From assembly GCA_964412555.1 (NCBI GenBank), contig CAYPPG010000006.1, forward strand, positions 1 through 64,000: a stretch of DNA of 64,000 bases, given 5' to 3'. Positions 28,920-40,100 of this stretch are shown one piece after another. How positions within the stretch are numbered: position 1 is the first letter of the stretch; each line of letters starts with the position of its first letter. This stretch comes from CAYPPG01 sp964412555 (GTDB lineage Bacteria; Hinthialibacterota; Hinthialibacteria; Hinthialibacterales; Hinthialibacteraceae). The position numbers were made by a program, and so were the translations under genes. The notes under the pieces were generated by a model. The model saw nothing but the letters and a program-made list of their open reading frames with translations. It ran no database searches and was not told the DNA's origin.

Positions 28920-30102
28920 ATCTCTTGGCAATTTCTTTGGCGTGATGATGGATCAACTCGATCGTTTCACAGACGCAATTCGCTTCTTCTTCACTCATAT
29001 CGGAATAGATCGGTAGACTCAAAGCGTGGGTTTCGAGATAAAGTGTATTTGGTAGGTAATTATCAATATTATCCTCCGAATAACAGGTGAAAGCTTTCAT
29101 GCGGTGGAGCACGGGTGAATAATAGACGCGCGTATGGATTCCCTCTGCGTGCAAGGCATTTGCGAGAAGATCACGAGTCATCCCAAATTCATGTTCATCG
29201 ACAATGATCGACAAGTCTTTGTAGGAAGAGCGATTCCTGAATTCAATCTTTTGAAAGTGTATACCGGGTAATTCTTTTAACCGTTCCCGATAAAAATCCG
29301 CAACTCGATTTCGGTGTTGCGCCGCTACTTCCAGCATGTCTAAAGATTTAAGCGCGACAATGGCATGAAATTCACTCATTCGCGCATTCATCCCTGGAAA
29401 TAGACAATCATAATTGCCCAGATTTCCATAATTTCTTCCCATGATGACATGATTGGCGATCTCTTCATCATCTGTCGCGACAATTCCGCCTTCCCCGGCA
29501 ACCAACAGTTTTGTGGGTGACATGCTGAATACTTCGAATTTTCCATACCGTCCAAGAGGTCTTTGGTGATGAAGGGCGCCAAAGCCATGCGCCGCATCGA
29601 ATAAGAGTGCTATACCGCGTTTTTGTGCCAGCTCTTGAAGAGATTCGACCGGAGCCGGATTCCCGAACTGATGAACCCCTATAATGGCGGTGGTATTCGG
29701 TGTTAACGCTTCTTCGATTTGTTCTGGTGTTACGTTCATGGTTTCGAGATCGACATCGGCGAAACGCAGCCGCAATCGATTCCATACCGGCGCAAGACCG
29801 GAGGCCATGAAGGTAAAACTTGGGAGAACCACTTCGGAACCTTCAGGGAGTCCTAATGCTTGAAAAGCCAGAAGTAAGCCGGCTGTGCAACTGGAAACGG
29901 GAACGGCATACTGCACGCCTAAATAGTTAGCTATTTCTTTCCCCAACTGTACAGCATAAGGTCCGGTGGTTACCATACCATTTTTTAATATTTCTTCATA
30001 CAAATCTTGAAGATTCTGCAACGAAGGTAAATGAGGACGAACGAAGGGTAATGGCGTAGAGCAAGTTGGTTCTCCCCCAAGAACAGCTGGTTTCTTAAGC
30101 AT
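28918..30102 (-). CDS. DegT/DnrJ/EryC1/StrS sugar aminotransferase
   Basis: About 394 residues from the ATG at 30102, with AAGG nearby upstream; the longer frame to 30177 lacks a ribosome site. The fold type I PLP aminotransferase features are clear: the substrate-binding N-terminus (LPFVRPHLPS), SSCTAGLLLAFQAL, HQFGNPAP, LLFDAAHGFGA, and the PLP lysine in FSMSPTKLLVAGEGG near residue 197. These enzymes aminate keto-sugars linked to nucleotides for surface glycans. It stands alone, convergent with the porin. Confidence 0.9.
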   Translation of the reverse strand: MLKKPAVLGGEPTCSTPLPFVRPHLPSLQNLQDLYEEILKNGMVTTGPYAVQLGKEIANYLGVQYAVPVSSCTAGLLLAFQALGLPEGSEVVLPSFTFMASGLAPVWNRLRLRFADVDLETMNVTPEQIEEALTPNTTAIIGVHQFGNPAPVESLQELAQKRGIALLFDAAHGFGALHHQRPLGRYGKFEVFSMSPTKLLVAGEGGIVATDDEEIANHVIMGRNYGNLGNYDCLFPGMNARMSEFHAIVALKSLDMLEVAAQHRNRVADFYRERLKELPGIHFQKIEFRNRSSYKDLSIIVDEHEFGMTRDLLANALHAEGIHTRVYYSPVLHRMKAFTCYSEDNIDNYLPNTLYLETHALSLPIYSDMSEEEANCVCETIELIHHHAKEIAKR

Positions 30103-30353
30103 AATCATAACCTTTTTATTTTGATTTACAGTTTCATAACGCACTGCCGATAAATGAATTAGACACTGTATCCTCATAGTATATCTAGCAGTTGGAACAT
30201 TTTGGAAGAGTTCTACTCGTATATTGTAAAGAGAAGTGAAAAAATATCATAAATACCTTACATTTCTTTGCATTGGGTGATAAAATTTATATATATTGGA
30301 CTTATTATGCGTTGTCTGGTTGAGTAATACTATGCATTTACGGGAATTTTGTC

Positions 30354-31217
30354 ATGCAAGCGAAAAACAAAACCGCAGCGAACTCAAAAATATCCAAAGA
30401 AGAACTTGATAAAAGACTGGCGCTGGGTGATGCCGCTCGTGAAATTGAGCGGATGAAACGGGGAATGGTTTCCGATTCCGGCTCCGGCACAGTTGCTGCG
30501 GGAAAAGATGTTCCACTACAAAGTTTATCCCATATCGGAAAGAATTCCGATCAAATCTTTAAAGATCTCAAGCAAGAGTTGGATACGTTTTTATCTAAAT
30601 TGGGCGAGTATGCATTTTCACCAGACTCCAAAAATCGTTACTTTCCCAATGCAAAAATCAAGCGCTTGGTCGATTTGATGAAAAAAGCCAATATGGAATT
30701 GGAAGCTCGTTATATCATGGATATTTTTAAAGACCGAGTGAAACAATTGAATGGCGGCAAATTACCGACTGTCAAAGTCAAATCCGGTTTATTTGGAAAG
30801 GTAACGGAACGCCAAATGAAACCGGAAGAAATTGCGGCTCGTTTTGAAATCGAAGAAAATTATCCTTCCGGAGAAACGCCTCCACTCAATGTAGTAGGGA
30901 CGCAGAATAGCTTGTTGAATCATCTTTACGATATGCTGCTGAACAACGATGATATCGTGGATCCTCTGAAAAAGGGGCCTCGAAAAACCGTTGCTCGTTT
31001 TCTTCAGGTTTTTGGTCTGATGAATCCGTCAACGAAGGATCCAAAGGAAAAATATTTCGTGGCATCCCTTCTAACCCCAGAAAAGATCCAACCTCAATCT
31101 CTACAAGATATCGAACGGATGACCAAACTTACTACCATTTTCAGAAAAGGGACAGAATGGTTGACCGAACAAGTGTCCAAATCGGATCAAACACCGGCAA
31201 ATGCGGCTCAATCATGA
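30354..31217 (+). CDS. Hypothetical protein, Lys-rich and helical
   Basis: 287 residues with no signal peptide or membrane segment, so probably cytoplasmic. I do not recognise the family. The sequence is basic and mostly helical, with blocks KNRYFPNAKIKRLVDLMKK and GPRKTVARFLQVFGLMNP; the first 45 residues look disordered. Codon use is like that of its neighbours. It sits between divergent and unrelated genes, so context gives no hint. Confidence 0.65.
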   Translation: MQAKNKTAANSKISKEELDKRLALGDAAREIERMKRGMVSDSGSGTVAAGKDVPLQSLSHIGKNSDQIFKDLKQELDTFLSKLGEYAFSPDSKNRYFPNAKIKRLVDLMKKANMELEARYIMDIFKDRVKQLNGGKLPTVKVKSGLFGKVTERQMKPEEIAARFEIEENYPSGETPPLNVVGTQNSLLNHLYDMLLNNDDIVDPLKKGPRKTVARFLQVFGLMNPSTKDPKEKYFVASLLTPEKIQPQSLQDIERMTKLTTIFRKGTEWLTEQVSKSDQTPANAAQS

Positions 31218-31349
31218 ATAGTTCCATAAAGTTTCGTTAAATCCATTTTCTCCTCATTTGAAATTTACCCGCAATCTCCCCTTTCATAATTCCCCCCATT
31301 CGTGATAAATTTCTATTATTCTCCAATCCCTTCATGAAAGGCATTTCAA

Positions 31350-32924
31350 ATGAAAAAATTATTCTTGCTCTTTTTATTCAGTACTTTCATCATTCCATTG
31401 CATGACACTAGCGCACAAGAACTTGAATCCTCGCTCCAAAAAGCTCGGCATTCCGCTGAAATTGCAGGCTATTCCATCAGCAAAGTTCAACGCTGGCTGC
31501 ATGAAGCCGCTCTACCGAAAATCGACGAGGAAACCGGCTTATATATCGCCGATGGCCACTGGAATTACCGAGATACCGCTGCCGACTGTTATCCCTTTCT
31601 CACGTGGGCGGCTTGGCTGACGGACCTGGATGCTCTCAATGGCCCCTTACGCCAAATCCTCCACGACGAAAAAAATCTATGCAATGTTCTCGACCGTATT
31701 CCCGCACCGTATGATTTAAAGGAAGGAAAGACCGTCGAATTGGATTACGACGAATTGATTTTCCAAGCATCCGAATATGTCAAGGACGGCTTGATCGCCA
31801 TTGTTGAAATTACCGGCGATGACGAATGGTTCGACCGTATGAGAGCGATTGAGGACGATATTTGGAAACATGCGCGCGTGGATACCCCTTTTGGAAAAAT
31901 TCCCTCCAAGAATGTGGAAGTCAACGGAGAACAAATCCAAGCCCTTGCCCGTCTATATACCATGACTGGAGAAGAGCATTATTTGCAATGGGCGGAACGT
32001 CTGGTGGATTACTATTTATCCGATGAAGATTGGGTTCCGAACCGTCTCCGCGATCACGGTTGCGAAATCATCGGCGGATTGGGGCTGCTCTTGGGAGTGG
32101 AATCCGAGCACAATCCTGTAAAAGCGCGCGAATATGCTTCCCGACTCAGAACCATGCTGGAAACCATTCTCAAATTAGGATGCAACGAAGACGGCCTGAT
32201 GTTCAATGAAATCCAGAAAGAAGCGTTTGGTGACCGCCATCGAAACTTGAGCGATGGGTGGGGATACAACTATGTTGGTTTTCTCTGTTACGACATGGCG
32301 GTTGATAAAAACGTTTTTCGTCCTCAAATCGCGGCTACTTTGGGGAATATGCTGAAACCGGCTTATAAAGATTACCGCTGGGAAGGCTCGATCGACGGAT
32401 ACGCGGACTCTATCGAGGGCGCAATCTATCTCCTGAACCGCGTTCATGTCCCTGAAGGGTTGCAGTGGGTGAACCGTGAAATGGCGAACAACGTAATCTA
32501 CGCTTCTGAACCGTTGGAAACCGCCGAATTGTGGGGAACCATGAAACTGCAGGCGAACGGAGTTCGCACAGTCATCATGCACGCCCTGATGCATACCCAA
32601 GGCACTATTGCTCGTCCTTGGCGAAGCGACCTGAAACTCGGTGCCGTGCCTACTCAAGACGGTCTTCTCCTCGTCATGCAAGCGGAAAAACCGTGGGAAG
32701 GAATCCTGGAATTCGATATCCCCCGCCACCGCCTTTATATGGGCTTTGAAAAAGACTGGCCCCGCATGAACACCATTCCCGAATGGTTCACTGTCGAACC
32801 GGAACAGGAATATCAGGTAACCATCGGAGAACAGGAAAGCAAAACATATACAGGCTCACAATTGCATATCGGTCTTGCTATAAACCTAGAAGCGGGTGAA
32901 GCGGTACAAATACGAATTCATTAA
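31350..32924 (+). CDS. Secreted (alpha/alpha)-barrel protein of unknown activity
   Basis: 524 residues with a signal peptide (1-22, ending TSAQ). Helical repeats with Trp and acidic residues (WNYRDTAADCYPFLTWAAWL, QIQALARLYTMTGEEHYLQW, WEGSIDGYADSIEGAIYLLN) suggest a six-hairpin glycosidase-like toroid, followed by a C-terminal beta-sandwich (about 430-524). A sugar-active role is plausible but the family is not recognised. Followed by a palindromic element. Confidence 0.65.
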   Translation: MKKLFLLFLFSTFIIPLHDTSAQELESSLQKARHSAEIAGYSISKVQRWLHEAALPKIDEETGLYIADGHWNYRDTAADCYPFLTWAAWLTDLDALNGPLRQILHDEKNLCNVLDRIPAPYDLKEGKTVELDYDELIFQASEYVKDGLIAIVEITGDDEWFDRMRAIEDDIWKHARVDTPFGKIPSKNVEVNGEQIQALARLYTMTGEEHYLQWAERLVDYYLSDEDWVPNRLRDHGCEIIGGLGLLLGVESEHNPVKAREYASRLRTMLETILKLGCNEDGLMFNEIQKEAFGDRHRNLSDGWGYNYVGFLCYDMAVDKNVFRPQIAATLGNMLKPAYKDYRWEGSIDGYADSIEGAIYLLNRVHVPEGLQWVNREMANNVIYASEPLETAELWGTMKLQANGVRTVIMHALMHTQGTIARPWRSDLKLGAVPTQDGLLLVMQAEKPWEGILEFDIPRHRLYMGFEKDWPRMNTIPEWFTVEPEQEYQVTIGEQESKTYTGSQLHIGLAINLEAGEAVQIRIH

Positions 32925-32950
32925 AATAACGTGGTATTTTGTGAAGGTTG

Positions 32951-33056
32951 TCTCAAAACCTCTATTCATAGCAAGTTCACCACAAAATCGGGCAATCACA
33001 TAGGATTGCCCCTACAATATGTAGGGGTAGACCTATGTGTCTACCCAGTTTTGAGA
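32951..33056. repeat. Composite palindromic element (MITE/REP-like)
   Basis: Terminal inverted repeats TCTCAAAAC / GTTTTGAGA (9 bases) enclose three consecutive perfect hairpins: GGGCAAT...ATTGCCC (32990-33011), CCCCTAC-AATAT-GTAGGGG (33009-33027) and GGGTAGAC...GTCTACCC (33025-33046). Similar 'GGGCAATC..GATTGCCCCTACA' sequences are common in many bacterial genomes. It lies between two convergent genes. Confidence 0.8.
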
Positions 33057-33072
33057 ACATTTACATCGTAAT

Positions 33073-34470
33073 TCAGAGCTTATGAATAGCCGCTATGATT
33101 TCTCTCCACTCCACTTCCTGCGGTTTCAGGTTCTTTTCTGCTGCTAAGGCCGCAGTGACGCCTGCCGCTTCACCCATACTCACTGCGTTACCCGTGACAC
33201 GGTAACTGGAATGGGCAATAAAATCTCCGCTGATACATCGTCCCGCCATCATCAGGCCATCCACATCTTTCGCAATCAAAGCACGAAGGGGGATTTCATA
33301 CGGCTTGCTCCGAATGCCGGTTCGATCGATGCCGCCTGTGCCTTTTTCATGTTTGGGTGCATGAACATCGACCGGGAACGTCACCCGGCAAACCGCGTCA
33401 TCATGCCGCATGCCATTGACCAAATCCTCCGTCGAAACCGTGTAAAGACCGTGGATTCGCCGCCCCTCGCGAACACCGATTTGTTCACCGGTGGCCACGA
33501 TACGGATATCGCTCCAAACACCGCCGAGTGATCGTAATCCATTCACAATGCGGAAATATTCAGCCCGAGCGCGAAGAGTCGCATCGGTAATTTCCGCCGC
33601 ATCATAAGCACAAACGCCGTATTCATGATTGGCCATCATACAGAATAAATCGTCGTGAATACAGAAAAGTGTAGGGCGGCTGTAGGAAGGAGTGACATTG
33701 GCTTTCCCAAGTTCGTTCAGCAATTCGGTTTTGGGATCCTTGAAACCGATTGGTTCAGCCAGCCCACGGACAAAGCGATCGACTTCCCCCTTTTTGATTC
33801 CGGTAAGGAGAGCGATCAGGCTCATGGGCTGAGTGGCTCCGTCCTCTTCGCGGCCATAATCGAAACTGCAGCCGGCCTGGGCGGCCACATCACCGTCACC
33901 AGTGGTGTCGATGAAGACTTTGGCTTTCCACGCTTGCCGTCCGGATTTCGATTCGGTTACGATTGTGGATAATTGGTTTTGGGGATTACGCTGTGCAGCG
34001 ACAACGTGCGTATGCAGCTGGATTTTTACTCCAGCGTTCAGACATAGTTCTTCCAGTAGCAGTTTCATCTCTTCAACATCATAAGCGATGGCTTTGTTGG
34101 AGCCGTATTTTTTCCCCGCACCGCGTTTTTTGAGTTCGCTGTATATTTCCGGAAGAAGACCCGGCCGATCGATAGTATCAAGAATCCAGCTAAGCAATCC
34201 GGCAGTCCATACCCCGCCGAGGCAGCCGTGCATTTCCAGCAGCTGCGTCTTCGCGCCTGTGCGCGCAGCGGCAATTGCGGCGGCGATTCCGGCAGGACCC
34301 GCCCCACAGATCAGCACATCAAACTCACCGGCAATGGGAATATCACGTGCCGATTCATGGATAGTGTTCGACTGATTCTCATTCGCAGAGGTTGTTCCTG
34401 CTAAGTTGACGGCAAGTAAACCGGTTGTACTGGAACGGACGAATTGGCGGCGGTTGATCGGATACGGCAT
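33073..34470 (-). CDS. Tat-exported FAD-dependent oxidoreductase
   Basis: About 465 residues. The start at 34470 has AAGGAG seven bases upstream and gives a Tat leader with NRRQFVRSS at residues 6-14. The dinucleotide motif is LICGAGPAGIAAAIAA, followed by EMHGCLGGVWTAG. Further FAD_oxidored blocks (FIDTTGDGDVAAQAGC, LMMAGRCISGDFIAHSSYRV, GEAAGVTAALA) mark the PF12831-type group. The substrate is unknown; neighbours suggest sugar or polyol oxidation outside the cytoplasm. The MFS gene lies upstream on the same strand. Confidence 0.88.
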   Translation of the reverse strand: MPYPINRRQFVRSSTTGLLAVNLAGTTSANENQSNTIHESARDIPIAGEFDVLICGAGPAGIAAAIAAARTGAKTQLLEMHGCLGGVWTAGLLSWILDTIDRPGLLPEIYSELKKRGAGKKYGSNKAIAYDVEEMKLLLEELCLNAGVKIQLHTHVVAAQRNPQNQLSTIVTESKSGRQAWKAKVFIDTTGDGDVAAQAGCSFDYGREEDGATQPMSLIALLTGIKKGEVDRFVRGLAEPIGFKDPKTELLNELGKANVTPSYSRPTLFCIHDDLFCMMANHEYGVCAYDAAEITDATLRARAEYFRIVNGLRSLGGVWSDIRIVATGEQIGVREGRRIHGLYTVSTEDLVNGMRHDDAVCRVTFPVDVHAPKHEKGTGGIDRTGIRSKPYEIPLRALIAKDVDGLMMAGRCISGDFIAHSSYRVTGNAVSMGEAAGVTAALAAEKNLKPQEVEWREIIAAIHKL

Positions 34471-34572
34471 GGTGGAACTCCTTGCTATTTTCTTCATCGT
34501 AACGACATATTTGTTGATATCCAAGCCATGAAAAATCGCTGAGATAAAAAAATTATCTTCTTAATCTTCTAG

Positions 34573-35859
34573 TTAATTGCGTCTAGCAATTTTTATCCCT
34601 TCCAATTCATCAACATAGGATAAAATGTAACTCCCAATCAAAAAAAAGATAATGACCACAAACATCCCCGCTCGCTGTGTGTTGAACCACTGCGTCAATA
34701 TCCCAAACAGAAGAGGTCCGAGAAACGACGTGGCTTTCCCCGAGAATGCATAGAATCCGAAAAATTCATTTTCCTTCTCGAAGGGGACGAACCGACCCAT
34801 CAACGAACGGCTGGCGGCCTGATTGGGACCGGAAAAAATTCCGGCGATGATCCCCCCAGCCCATAAATGCCATTTTTCGGTACCGAACACGGCGATTACG
34901 GCAGCAATGATCAATCCCCATAGGCTGATCTGCACCGTGACTTTCCCACCCAGCCGGTCGTCCAGAAATCCCAAAGCAAACGCTCCAATACCGGCGGCGA
35001 TATTCAACCCGACTCCCAACACCATGATTTCTTGAAACGAAAAATCATAACTCCCGGCGGCATAAATCCCTGCGAAGGCAAAAACAGTGATCAGTCCGTC
35101 ATTATAAATAAGACGGGCGATGAGAAATAAGATAATTTGCCGGTATTGTTTGATCGTTTGAAATGTATTCAACAACTGGCGCAGAGCCGACCGGACAATT
35201 TCCATTTTGCTTTGAGAAACCGGTCTTCGTTCTTCTTTCAGCCACAAAAACATAGGGATGCTGAAGATTGCATACCAAGCTGCCGTCAACAGATTCGTCG
35301 CCCGAATGTTTTCCTTCGTCACCGCCGAAAAGCCAAACCATGGCACTTCGGCATTCACCAAACCGATCATCGCGACAAACATACACAACAACCCCCCGAC
35401 AAAACCGAGCGACCAGCCGTATCCCGATATCCTGCCGATGCGCTCCAGCGGCGCAATATCCGGCAGATAGGCGTTATAAAAGACAAAACTGAGTCCAAAG
35501 GCCGTGGAAGCAATGACAAACCAGAATAACGCCACAGCCGTCTGGCCTGGAAGAGGGAAATAGAGCATGGCCGTTGCACCAATGCAGACGAGTGTCGAAA
35601 GGGTTAGAAAGAGTTTGCGATACCCCCCTCGATCGGCCAGCGCGCCGAGAATCGGAGATAGAAGCGCAATGAGGATCGAGGCAATCGTCACCCCGCGCGA
35701 CCATAAAGCCGTGCCGGTAATTTCGTCAGCCGCGATCGCTTTCGTAAAATAGGTGGAATAAATGAATGTCACCACCAGCGTAATGAATGCGGAATTGGCG
35801 AAGTCATACATACACCACGCAAAAACGGCACGCCGGTTTTTATTGACATGTTGGGGCAT
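34573..35859 (-). CDS. MFS transporter of the Atg22/UMF1 type
   Basis: 428 residues with 12 predicted membrane helices. The N-terminus AWCMYDFANSAFITLVVTF and SPILGALADRGGYRKLFL are typical of the vacuole-effluxer-like (ATG22) MFS family. FSGPNQAASRSLMGRFVP is a matching signature in the second half. It probably carries small organic solutes; the substrate is not deducible. It lies next to a Tat FAD oxidoreductase and a divergent sugar isomerase, consistent with a small catabolic cluster. Confidence 0.88.
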   Translation of the reverse strand: MPQHVNKNRRAVFAWCMYDFANSAFITLVVTFIYSTYFTKAIAADEITGTALWSRGVTIASILIALLSPILGALADRGGYRKLFLTLSTLVCIGATAMLYFPLPGQTAVALFWFVIASTAFGLSFVFYNAYLPDIAPLERIGRISGYGWSLGFVGGLLCMFVAMIGLVNAEVPWFGFSAVTKENIRATNLLTAAWYAIFSIPMFLWLKEERRPVSQSKMEIVRSALRQLLNTFQTIKQYRQIILFLIARLIYNDGLITVFAFAGIYAAGSYDFSFQEIMVLGVGLNIAAGIGAFALGFLDDRLGGKVTVQISLWGLIIAAVIAVFGTEKWHLWAGGIIAGIFSGPNQAASRSLMGRFVPFEKENEFFGFYAFSGKATSFLGPLLFGILTQWFNTQRAGMFVVIIFFLIGSYILSYVDELEGIKIARRN

Positions 35860-36064
35860 TCAAGATTCCTTTCATTATCTGCCCAACCGTCTTTTCCGAT
35901 TGAGCGCAATGACAACGGTCTTCGATTAGACATTGAAAACACATTCGTTTGAAACTAATGTTTGAAATGGATGGATTGCGTTTCACGAAACCATCAAAAA
36001 AAGGTTAATAGTCTAAATGCACAAACACATCATCATAGTATGATCGAAGGAAAAGGAAATGATC

Positions 36065-36979
36065 ATGAATCAAACCAATCGAAGAGGTTTTATAAAGTCG
36101 AGCTTGTTGGCAGCATGTGGAATGATGGCCACCGGCCAACACCAACTGGCGCAGGCGATGCCGCCGATCAAACGGCCGTTCGGTCCACGGATGAAACTGA
36201 GTTGCGCGGCATATTCCTACCGCAAATATCTAACCGGCGATAATCCGACGATGACCATCGGAGGTTTTTTGGAAGAATGCGCCAAACTGGGATTGGGAGC
36301 GGCGGAACCGACATGCTATTATTTCCCTCCCGATCCAAGCGAAGAATTTTTACTGAATTTTCGCCGCAAAGCGTTTTTATTAGGGTTGGATATTTCCGGA
36401 ACCGCAGTGGGCAACACCTTTACCCATCCGCCGGGAGAAAAACGCAATGAGCAGATCGAGTATGTAAAAACGTGGATCGACCGCGCGGCGATCTTCGGCG
36501 CCCCATGCATTCGCATTTTTGCCGGCCGGGCTTCAAAAAATGTCAGCGAAGAGCAGGCGCGAAAATGGTGCATCGAGGTTACCGAAGAAGTCTGTGACTA
36601 CGCCGGAAAGAAAGGCATCTTCTTGGCGCTGGAAAATCATGGCGGGATTGTATCGGACGCCAAAGGGATGCTGGCGATTCTCGAAGCGGTCCAATCGGAT
36701 TGGTTCGGTGCGAATCTCGACACCGGGAATTTCCACAGCGAAGATCCCTACGCCGAACTGGTCGAAATTGCTCCCTACGCGGTCAACGTTCAAGTCAAAG
36801 TGGAAATGAACGCAAGAGGAAAACCCGAAGCCGAAGCCGACTTCGACCGCATTATCGGCATTCTCACCGAAGCCGATTACCGCGGCTATGTCGCGCTCGA
36901 ATATGAAGCGCGAGAAGAACCAAAGGAAGCAATCCCGCGCTATATCGAAAAATTGCAGAAAGCATTGGAACGGGTATAA
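36065..36979 (+). CDS. Tat-exported sugar phosphate isomerase/epimerase-like TIM barrel
   Basis: About 304 residues. The ATG at 36065 has AAGGA seven bases upstream; the one at 36059 is too close to it. A Tat leader (NRRGFIKSS) ends near QAMPP. The AP endonuclease 2-like barrel has FLALENHGG, NLDTGNFHSEDPY and GYVALEYEA, with Glu and His metal-ligand candidates. Such proteins isomerise keto-sugars or inositol-like compounds. It is divergent from the MFS and FAD oxidoreductase genes. Confidence 0.88.
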   Translation: MNQTNRRGFIKSSLLAACGMMATGQHQLAQAMPPIKRPFGPRMKLSCAAYSYRKYLTGDNPTMTIGGFLEECAKLGLGAAEPTCYYFPPDPSEEFLLNFRRKAFLLGLDISGTAVGNTFTHPPGEKRNEQIEYVKTWIDRAAIFGAPCIRIFAGRASKNVSEEQARKWCIEVTEEVCDYAGKKGIFLALENHGGIVSDAKGMLAILEAVQSDWFGANLDTGNFHSEDPYAELVEIAPYAVNVQVKVEMNARGKPEAEADFDRIIGILTEADYRGYVALEYEAREEPKEAIPRYIEKLQKALERV

Positions 36980-37103
36980 GACCTATACAGTTCTCATGAT
37001 TTGACTTTATTGATTTATCAAGCTATTCATGGATGAAGAGGAATGTGCTATTCGAGTTCATTTATCGTATAAAGGATTTGTTAGAATCGAGTCGTACCAT
37101 ATT

Positions 37104-40100
37104 CTATCGGCTTTCTTCACATACCACTCGGAAACCAACATCGTGGACAGCGTGTGATTGCTCGTAGTGCAATCGAAACGCCGAGCGGGCACGGCGGGGG
37201 CGGTCGAGCCAGGAACCTCCGCGGACTGTCTTGCGGACTGATCGATTGCTTGAGCGTTCGCTGGGTGCTTGGGAATACAGGTAATATGTCGATCTGGTCC
37301 ACTCGGCGACGTTACCATGCATATCGAACAAACCCCATGGACTCGGCTCGAATGTGCCTACAGCCGCTGAGACACGCCAGCTGTCATCAAAGCGCGTATC
37401 TGCGGGACGCCAGGGGGGAAGGGCATTCGGGACGTGCGGGTAGTCGACGGTGTGATGGGTTGCATCGGAAAGATTCGCGTAGCGGCTGAAATCGTCGTCG
37501 AGTGTGCCGTACCAGAGGGGATCGGTCCCACTACAACGGCAGGCGTATTCCCACTGCGCTTCGGTAGGCAAATTGAACTGCATGCCCGTCTTCTGTGACA
37601 GCCAATCGCAGAACGCCATCGCCTGCTTCCATGAAACGCGCACCACAGGTTGCTCAGGACGCGATAGGTGGTGACCACGCTCGTAGTCACCGAACTGATA
37701 CTGCTCGCCGGTTTCCAGACCGCTGTCGTGCTTGGGATCGAAGCAGGCATACTGCTGGTTGGTAATCTCGAAGCGCCCCATCCAGAAGGCGTCATTGATG
37801 GTGACAGGATGGGCGGGCCGTTCGTTGGGATAACCCTGATCTGACCCCATAATAAAGGAACCGGATGGAATTCGAACCAGATCCATGGTCACGCCATTGG
37901 CCAATCTGATACTCATGATTTCGGGGGACATATTGTGTTTTGTACAGCGATCATCAGTTGACTTAGCCTTTGATTTGCTCGTGGTGAAAATCGGGATAAG
38001 CGTTGGTTCGTTTCTAGTGTCAGTGGCTACAGAAAGAACGGCAGCGGGATAGATCGCCTCTGGATCTGCGTCGATCCCGGTGTAGCGGTGATGCAGTTCA
38101 CGGCGGCGCGAAGCACCCGGTTTGACGACGGCGGCTTTGGTTGGGATGTGCCCGACGACCTCTTCCCATGTCCCATGAGCGGGGGCGTTCAGGTCGATCC
38201 AGGTGATGAGCCGGTCCCAGGCCTCGTCATTCAACCGCACACCGTAATGACCGTCACGTAGAATCTGTGTCAGTTTGCTCGTGTCGGCATGGAAATCACG
38301 GGGCGGCAGCAGATGGGCATCGCTCTCCAGTGTGGGGGTGTGAACGAACCGGCGCAATGCCATGTACGACGGCGTGAAGTGCATCTGGAAAGCCGACGGA
38401 ACACGTTGAGCCGGCCGGGCGGTTAGGTCGAACGTTTTTTGTCCATTCTCCAGTGGACGGCCATGGTGACATCGTATGCAATAAGCATCCAACACAGGCT
38501 GGACCTCACGGACGAATGAGAAGCCACGCGGTGGACCGTACCAAGGCTTGATCGGCGAAGGTTCCCGAAACACGGCAGACGGACGCGATTGAGCCGGTGG
38601 GGCGGTATTCTGCGGCTCGTGACAACCGATGCAGGAGAGAACCTCCCCAGGCATGGCGGTGAACCAACTGCGCATCAGCGCCAATGCCTTCCCTTCGCTG
38701 TCCAAAGGCTGGACTGCCACAGGTGTATAGGCAGGAATACGGAAGAAAGCCGACCCATCAGAATCTACCGGAACCGTCCCGAGGATACGTCTGACATCCC
38801 AGGGGCCGTCAAAACCGACGCGGTCCGGCTCCCCTCCGAAACCGTGGAAGGTAAATTCATAACTGATCAATCGTAGAGAGTTCACGGTTCCGCGCGGAAT
38901 CCCGCGCAATCCCGGCCCGCGATAGACATCGATCATCTGTACCATCGCTTCCTTCTGTTCCGGCTGAACGATATCGGACAAAATGGGTTGCCTCTTCGTC
39001 TTCCGCAAGGGAATCGGTTCGAGCATCGCTTGGCCCGGCTCCTCATAGAGCAACACGAAATTGTCAAACACATCAACCAGGTATACGCCCCACAGCGACG
39101 TCTTCGTCGGTTGACACGAAACGAGGAAATATTTTTCACTGAGCGGGAAAGGATGCAGAAACAGGGGCCAATTGCCTCCCGCAAGTCCGTCCAGGATCAC
39201 CGGCTTGATCTTCTTTCCATATCCAGGGATGCGCTGTACAGCGCCGTCAGCCTCATGACGCCCTCGCGCCGGATCGAACAGAACGAGTTGGCCTTGGCGG
39301 GGCAGGTCGTGATGGCCTCCCACGACAGCGATGACTTTCGTCGGATGATCCGGGACCGGCTGGGCGTAGAACATGGCAGTCGGCCAGAACGAGTTACTTC
39401 CGTAATACTCCATCTGGCGGCTGCCGTCTGGGTTGGCGTGAAAGAGTAGTCGCATAAAGGCGTGCGCGATGTCGGCATACTCCCAGCGCTGATACAGAAT
39501 CCGCCCATTGTTGAGAACGGTAGGACACCAGTTGTGATCCTGGTCATTGGTCAAGCGGCGAATACTCCCATCACATTCGCGCAAGTAGAGATTCGCCACC
39601 TTCGATCTGCCTCCTACGCAAGGAACACCGACGAAAGGCGCTGTCGAGGTAAAGACAATACGCTCATCGGGCAGGTAGCACGCATCATAATTGTGCACGT
39701 CCGGCTCATCGATCAAAGAGAACCGCTTCAACTGTCCGCTATCCAGGTGAAGTTCAGCAACAGTCCATTGCCCGTTGGAATCGGGGATCGACAGCAACAG
39801 GCGCTCCGCATCATAGTGCAAATCGAGGTCGCCGATGAATCGGTCGCCTTCCGGTGTGAAGACGGTCTCCAACTCACCACTCGGACGAACGGGCGAAAGG
39901 GTGGCAAGCGTGTTGTCGTAACCGGTTGGTGCGAGGTCAGGATTGCTGTTGAAGTTTAACGGTAGTCCCAATCGATCGGCACGACGCCGGATCATCAGCA
40001 GCTGGTTGAAGTCCAGCAGAGGATTGGCTAGCAGCGCTTCTTTTTTCAACGCTTCGAACTGCTTTTCGATGGCCGCATAGGCAGCTGGATCAGAAGCCGC

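Noticed and set aside
32175..32729. Minus-strand frame of 184 residues
   Set aside because: Shadow of the secreted protein at 31350-32924, with no independent support.
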